DNA of 64,000 nt from JABDLO01 sp035327565 (GTDB lineage Bacteria > Bacteroidota > Bacteroidia > Chitinophagales > Saprospiraceae). The DNA lies in assembly GCA_035327565.1 (NCBI GenBank), contig DAOLDB010000001.1, positions 1 to 64,000 on the forward strand, in the 5' to 3' direction. Below, piece after piece: positions 60,910-64,000 of the stretch; the stretch's first letter is position 1; every line of letters begins with the position of its first letter. Under the pieces are notes generated by a model. The model made no database searches. It saw only the letters and a program-made list of their open reading frames with translations, and was not told the DNA's origin. Made by a program: the position numbers and the translations under genes.

Positions 60910-61938
60910 ATGCAGTTTCAATGGTTGTTTGTCTATGTCCTTACCGCGTTATTTTTCCCAATAATTCCTTTTTCATCTTCTCCTTCTCATTTTGATTCTT
61001 TCATTTCGGAAGTCACACGCAACAACCATGAAGATTGGGTACATAATGATTTAAAAGTGGCAACTTTTAATACATGGGGACTACCTATCAAGCTACCTGG
61101 AATGGATCAGACAACACGGTTTAACGTATTGCCTGACAGTCTCCTGGACTTAAATGCAGATATTCTATGCCTACAGGAAACATTCAGTAAACGGCTGAGA
61201 AAAAAAATAATGGAAACTTTACCTCATTCCTATTATCACTATTCAGACTATCTTTGTAATAGAAGGCAAGCTGGATTATTGATGATGGATTGTTATGGGG
61301 GTCTGATGACCTGGTCAAAATATCCGATCGTTTATGAATCATTTCATGCATTTCCTTTTTACAAGGGGATGAGCATTATAGAACAAACCGGACTGAAAGG
61401 ATTTTTGTTTACAACAATCAATTTCAAAGGCACATACATCAATGTTGTCAATACTCATTTATATTCAGGATTGTCAGATAAAGCCGAATATTTCAGACTT
61501 CAGCAGTTGGCTTATTTGCATAATGTATTGGTTCAGTTGGAACAATTTAAAGCATTTCCTACGCTGTTTGCAGGCGATTTTAATACTTCACATCCCGAAG
61601 TTACATCCGGAAATGATATATTATCGCCGTCAGTAACCTATCCATTAATTACCGGAGAAATGGGCTTCAAAGACACTTGTCCAACATTGGATGACAATAG
61701 TTATACTTACGATGCTTTCTCCAATTCATATGTTAATAAAAAGAAAGAAAGAAACAAAATTGATTACATTTTCTATCGGGAAACTCAACATACCGCTATG
61801 ACCATCACCGAGAGGAAGACCATTTTCACCGAAAACAACCTTTCAGATCACAATGGTTATATGAGTTGCTTTACATTGTCTTATTCAACATCCCGGGATA
61901 ATAATCCGTCCGTACTGATTGCTTCCTCAGAAAACTAA
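60910..61938 (+). CDS. exported sphingomyelinase-like endonuclease/exonuclease/phosphatase
   Basis: A 342-residue protein of the DNase I-like superfamily with an N-terminal signal (FVYVLTALFFPIIPFSSS). Catalytic elements are ATFNTWGLPIKLPG, ADILCLQETFSKRLRK (metal-binding Glu), VNTHLYSGLSDKAEYFRLQQ, FAGDFNTSHPE, RNKIDYIFYRE and the final LSDHNGYMSCF. The QETF and VNTHLYSG phrases are close to neutral sphingomyelinases and related phosphodiesterases. It likely cuts a phosphodiester in a lipid or nucleic acid outside the cytosol. Bacteroidota make sphingolipids, so sphingomyelin-type substrates are plausible but unproven. Confidence 0.88.
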   Translation: MQFQWLFVYVLTALFFPIIPFSSSPSHFDSFISEVTRNNHEDWVHNDLKVATFNTWGLPIKLPGMDQTTRFNVLPDSLLDLNADILCLQETFSKRLRKKIMETLPHSYYHYSDYLCNRRQAGLLMMDCYGGLMTWSKYPIVYESFHAFPFYKGMSIIEQTGLKGFLFTTINFKGTYINVVNTHLYSGLSDKAEYFRLQQLAYLHNVLVQLEQFKAFPTLFAGDFNTSHPEVTSGNDILSPSVTYPLITGEMGFKDTCPTLDDNSYTYDAFSNSYVNKKKERNKIDYIFYRETQHTAMTITERKTIFTENNLSDHNGYMSCFTLSYSTSRDNNPSVLIASSEN

Positions 61939-62018
61939 AGTATTTTCTTAATACGTTTTACTTCAAATTAGATACCTGGCAAATAGGTGATAACAATATT
62001 CTTGTGAGTATTTTACAA

Positions 62019-63074
62019 ATGAATTCTTTAGTTTCCTATTTCAAAAGTCTTTCCCTACATAGTCTTAATTCTTATTTTTTGCTTGGATTAATCATTGGGT
62101 TAATATTACTGTATGGATGTTTTCTTTCGTCGGATTCTTCTACTAAAAAAATGGATGGGATGGTATATGTACCCGGAGGTATTTTATCTATGGGGGGAGA
62201 CAATGATCAGGCCTTACCAGATGAAATTCCGAAACATAAAGTTAAAATTTCACCATTCTTTATGGATGAGACGGAAGTTACCAATGCCATTTTTAAAAAA
62301 TTTGTTGAAGAAACCGGATATATTACAGTGGCTGAAAGGAAAATGGCGTTGGAGAATTTGGACGGGCACCTTCAATCTCAGAAAATAATTTCAGACAATG
62401 GAATACTTGAACCTGGCTCACTGGTTTTCGAGCCATCAAATGGATTGCAATATTTAAACGACCCGTCTGTTTGGTGGAAATGGGTAAAAGGAGCCAGTTG
62501 GAAGCATCCAGAAGGGCCAGAATCGGATATTTTGGAGAAAATGGATCATCCGGTGGTCCATGTTGCATGGGAAGATGCTATGGCCTTTTCCCGGTGGGCT
62601 GGAAAAAGGCTACCTTCGGAAGCTGAATGGGAATGGGCTGCAAGAGGTGGTTTAAAAAATAAAATATACCCCTGGGGAAATCAACCTGTTAATGAAGGTT
62701 TTCCCCGTGCTAATTTTTATCAGGGACGTTTTCCATTTCATGATATAGTGTTAGACGGTTTTGCCGGAACCGCTCCGGTGAAGTCATTCCCTCCGAATGG
62801 CTACGGACTCTTCGATATGGCCGGGAATGTATGGGAATGGTGCCTGGACTGGTATGATCATTCCTATTATCATTACAGAAATACATCGAAGGAAGGCCCT
62901 TTACGATCATATGACCTTATATTTCCAGGCCTTCCTCAGAAAGTAGTCCGGGGAGGGTCTTTTCTATGTGCAGAAAATTATTGCTCAGGGTACAGAAATG
63001 CAAAACGTATGAAGGTAAGTCCGGATACTGGTCTTAACCATACTGGCTTTCGATGTGTAAAGGATATCGATTAA
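62019..63074 (+). CDS. formylglycine-generating enzyme homologue, exported
   Basis: A 351-residue FGE/SUMF1-family protein. From the ATG at 62019 (the longest frame begins with GTG at 62004) the N-terminus has a membrane or lipoprotein signal (SYFLLGLIIGLILLYGC), so it faces the periplasm. The core runs MVYVPGGILSMGGDNDQALP, FFMDETEVTNAIFKKFVEE, HPVVHVAWEDAMAFSRWAGK, RLPSEAEWEWAARGG and NGYGLFDMAGNVWEWCLDWY. Cys317 and Cys322 in GGSFLCAENYC correspond to the catalytic pair of SUMF1, unlike GldK-type gliding lipoproteins, which lack them. It should oxidise a sulfatase Cys to formylglycine. No sulfatase gene is in the window. Confidence 0.92.
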   Translation: MNSLVSYFKSLSLHSLNSYFLLGLIIGLILLYGCFLSSDSSTKKMDGMVYVPGGILSMGGDNDQALPDEIPKHKVKISPFFMDETEVTNAIFKKFVEETGYITVAERKMALENLDGHLQSQKIISDNGILEPGSLVFEPSNGLQYLNDPSVWWKWVKGASWKHPEGPESDILEKMDHPVVHVAWEDAMAFSRWAGKRLPSEAEWEWAARGGLKNKIYPWGNQPVNEGFPRANFYQGRFPFHDIVLDGFAGTAPVKSFPPNGYGLFDMAGNVWEWCLDWYDHSYYHYRNTSKEGPLRSYDLIFPGLPQKVVRGGSFLCAENYCSGYRNAKRMKVSPDTGLNHTGFRCVKDID

Positions 63075-63079
63075 ATAAG

Positions 63080-64000
63080 TTAGTCTTTTATTTCCACTTT
63101 GATTTCAGCATGTGACAAAAGCCTATCCATTAACTTTTCTTCCATAGCCACAGAAGGGGTTAATACTCCATAGGTGTTTGGCAGTTGAGACCGGTCTTTT
63201 GCAAGACAAATAGCACTTTGTGCCAGCATCATGGATGTAGATCCATATCCCGGATCCTGATTGCCCTTCCATTTCAATATCATTCGCTTACCTCCAAGAG
63301 TAAATCCATAAAAGTTTAAAATATAAAAGCCGGCTCTTACCTCTTTCTCTGTAGGGCCATCACCGGGTTTAGGCAAAAAACGATTAAGTATACCATTAAA
63401 AAAATTACCTGGTCTGGCAGCCATCATCACTGCTAAAGGTATGGTTATGGCAATACCTTTCATTTTACCTCTCAATCCTTTTCCTGTCATAATGGCTTCA
63501 TTATATTTGAACTCATGTCCATATGGAGCATTCCTCAAAGCATGACTTCTCCGCACGATCCGGGTATTGATAGCTTCCATTACAAAAGGCGCTATCCAGG
63601 TACTTAATTCCTTGTCATAAATGACTTTATCCAAATCCCGTTGGGGTGGCCCATTTTTTTGGTTTGCAGGATTCAGACTATATGGATCTTTTAAAGAACT
63701 GACCAATGAAGGATCTTTTCTTATATCTTCCATAATATTCCTCATACTGGCATAAGTGCCACCACTTAATTTTCCCTTTGCAGCTCTTACTCTCATTTTA
63801 ATGGTGTGGCAATATTCACCAAATTTTTGAAAACTCTCTTTCTGCAATTGATAAACACCCATATCCGAAGGTATCGAATCAAAACCACAGCAATGAACGA
63901 TCTTCAAACCGTCCGCCAAAGCCTGGTCATGAAAACGTTCAATTATTTTCTTTATCCAGTGGGTTTCGCCAGTTATATCACAATAATCAGTTTTTTCACG
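63080..64000 (-). CDS. saccharopine-dehydrogenase-like / trans-acting enoyl reductase, N-terminus beyond right edge
   Basis: The frame is open to base 64000, so the gene starts outside the window; 306 codons are visible. The visible N-terminal part reads YCDITGETHWIKKIIERFHD and then LKIVHCCGFDSIPSDMGVYQ, the saccharopine-dehydrogenase-type NAD(P)-binding pattern found in membrane-associated trans-acting enoyl reductases and lipid-modifying homologues. The rest (SGGTYASMRNIMEDIRKDPS, FYGFTLGGKRMILKWKGNQD) fits that family. It converges on the FGE gene with 5 bp between stops. Substrate unknown. Confidence 0.85.
   Translation of the reverse strand, partial: REKTDYCDITGETHWIKKIIERFHDQALADGLKIVHCCGFDSIPSDMGVYQLQKESFQKFGEYCHTIKMRVRAAKGKLSGGTYASMRNIMEDIRKDPSLVSSLKDPYSLNPANQKNGPPQRDLDKVIYDKELSTWIAPFVMEAINTRIVRRSHALRNAPYGHEFKYNEAIMTGKGLRGKMKGIAITIPLAVMMAARPGNFFNGILNRFLPKPGDGPTEKEVRAGFYILNFYGFTLGGKRMILKWKGNQDPGYGSTSMMLAQSAICLAKDRSQLPNTYGVLTPSVAMEEKLMDRLLSHAEIKVEIKD

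Overview
The window is chromosomal DNA, low to moderate in GC, from a Bacteroidota bacterium. The evidence is a SusC/SusD pair, an alternative complex III (Act) operon joined to an A-type cytochrome c oxidase, a type IX secretion (T9SS) protein (PorP/SprF) together with a secreted protein carrying a T9SS C-terminal sorting tail, an E1 dehydrogenase with alpha and beta parts fused in one chain, and promoter-like elements of the Bacteroidota type (-33 TTTG / -7 TAnnTTTG). The gene set fits an aerobic, possibly gliding, environmental member such as a Saprospiria- or Chitinophagia-like lineage; the exact family is inference. No rRNA, insertion sequence, prophage or CRISPR array was seen.

Layout. 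1-4368: susD (cut by the left edge) and susC, minus strand. 4616-9728: pdxJ; cdsA, psd and an NTF2-like secreted protein on the plus strand; hpt and an M28 peptidase back on the minus strand. 9729-10288: long intergenic region with a promoter followed by a strong intrinsic terminator, a candidate small RNA or attenuated leader. 10289-13102: beta-barrel protein, small conserved protein, DUF4105 membrane protein. 13320-17286: Rieske oxygenase, fused E1 dehydrogenase and PAS-LuxR regulator, divergent from a TonB-dependent receptor (17371-19710).

19855-36470 is the core of the window, a 16.6 kb minus-strand respiratory locus. In transcription order it encodes ActA, ActB, ActC, ActD, ActE, ActF, oxidase subunit II, subunit I, heme O synthase, two subunit III proteins, subunit IV, a cysteine-less SCO-like protein, a DUF420 protein and a small membrane protein. 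Quinol electrons would enter through ActC/ActF, pass the Act hemes and Fe-S clusters, and reach CuA and the heme-copper centre. The most unusual object in the window is here: subunit II continues without a break into a complete OmpA-type peptidoglycan-binding domain.

36815-46995 is mixed: DMT transporter, lipoprotein, GMC oxidoreductase, WD40 protein, PorP/SprF, a YbjN-like two-gene unit, and an AraC / VOC / DUF6265 group. 47199-49596 holds three tRNAs (Pro, Ser, Val), a thioredoxin-like lipoprotein and dnaA. 49925-64000 holds a split 5'-nucleotidase, several Bacteroidota-type hypotheticals, CvpA, an M24 peptidase-like protein, a serine hydrolase, a T9SS-secreted beta-helix protein, exonuclease III, a sphingomyelinase-like phosphodiesterase, an exported formylglycine-generating enzyme homologue with both catalytic cysteines, and a saccharopine-dehydrogenase-like protein cut by the right edge.

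Family names come from reading the translated sequences, not from database searches. Several start codons were moved to an internal ATG where the longest frame begins at GTG or TTG; each entry says so.
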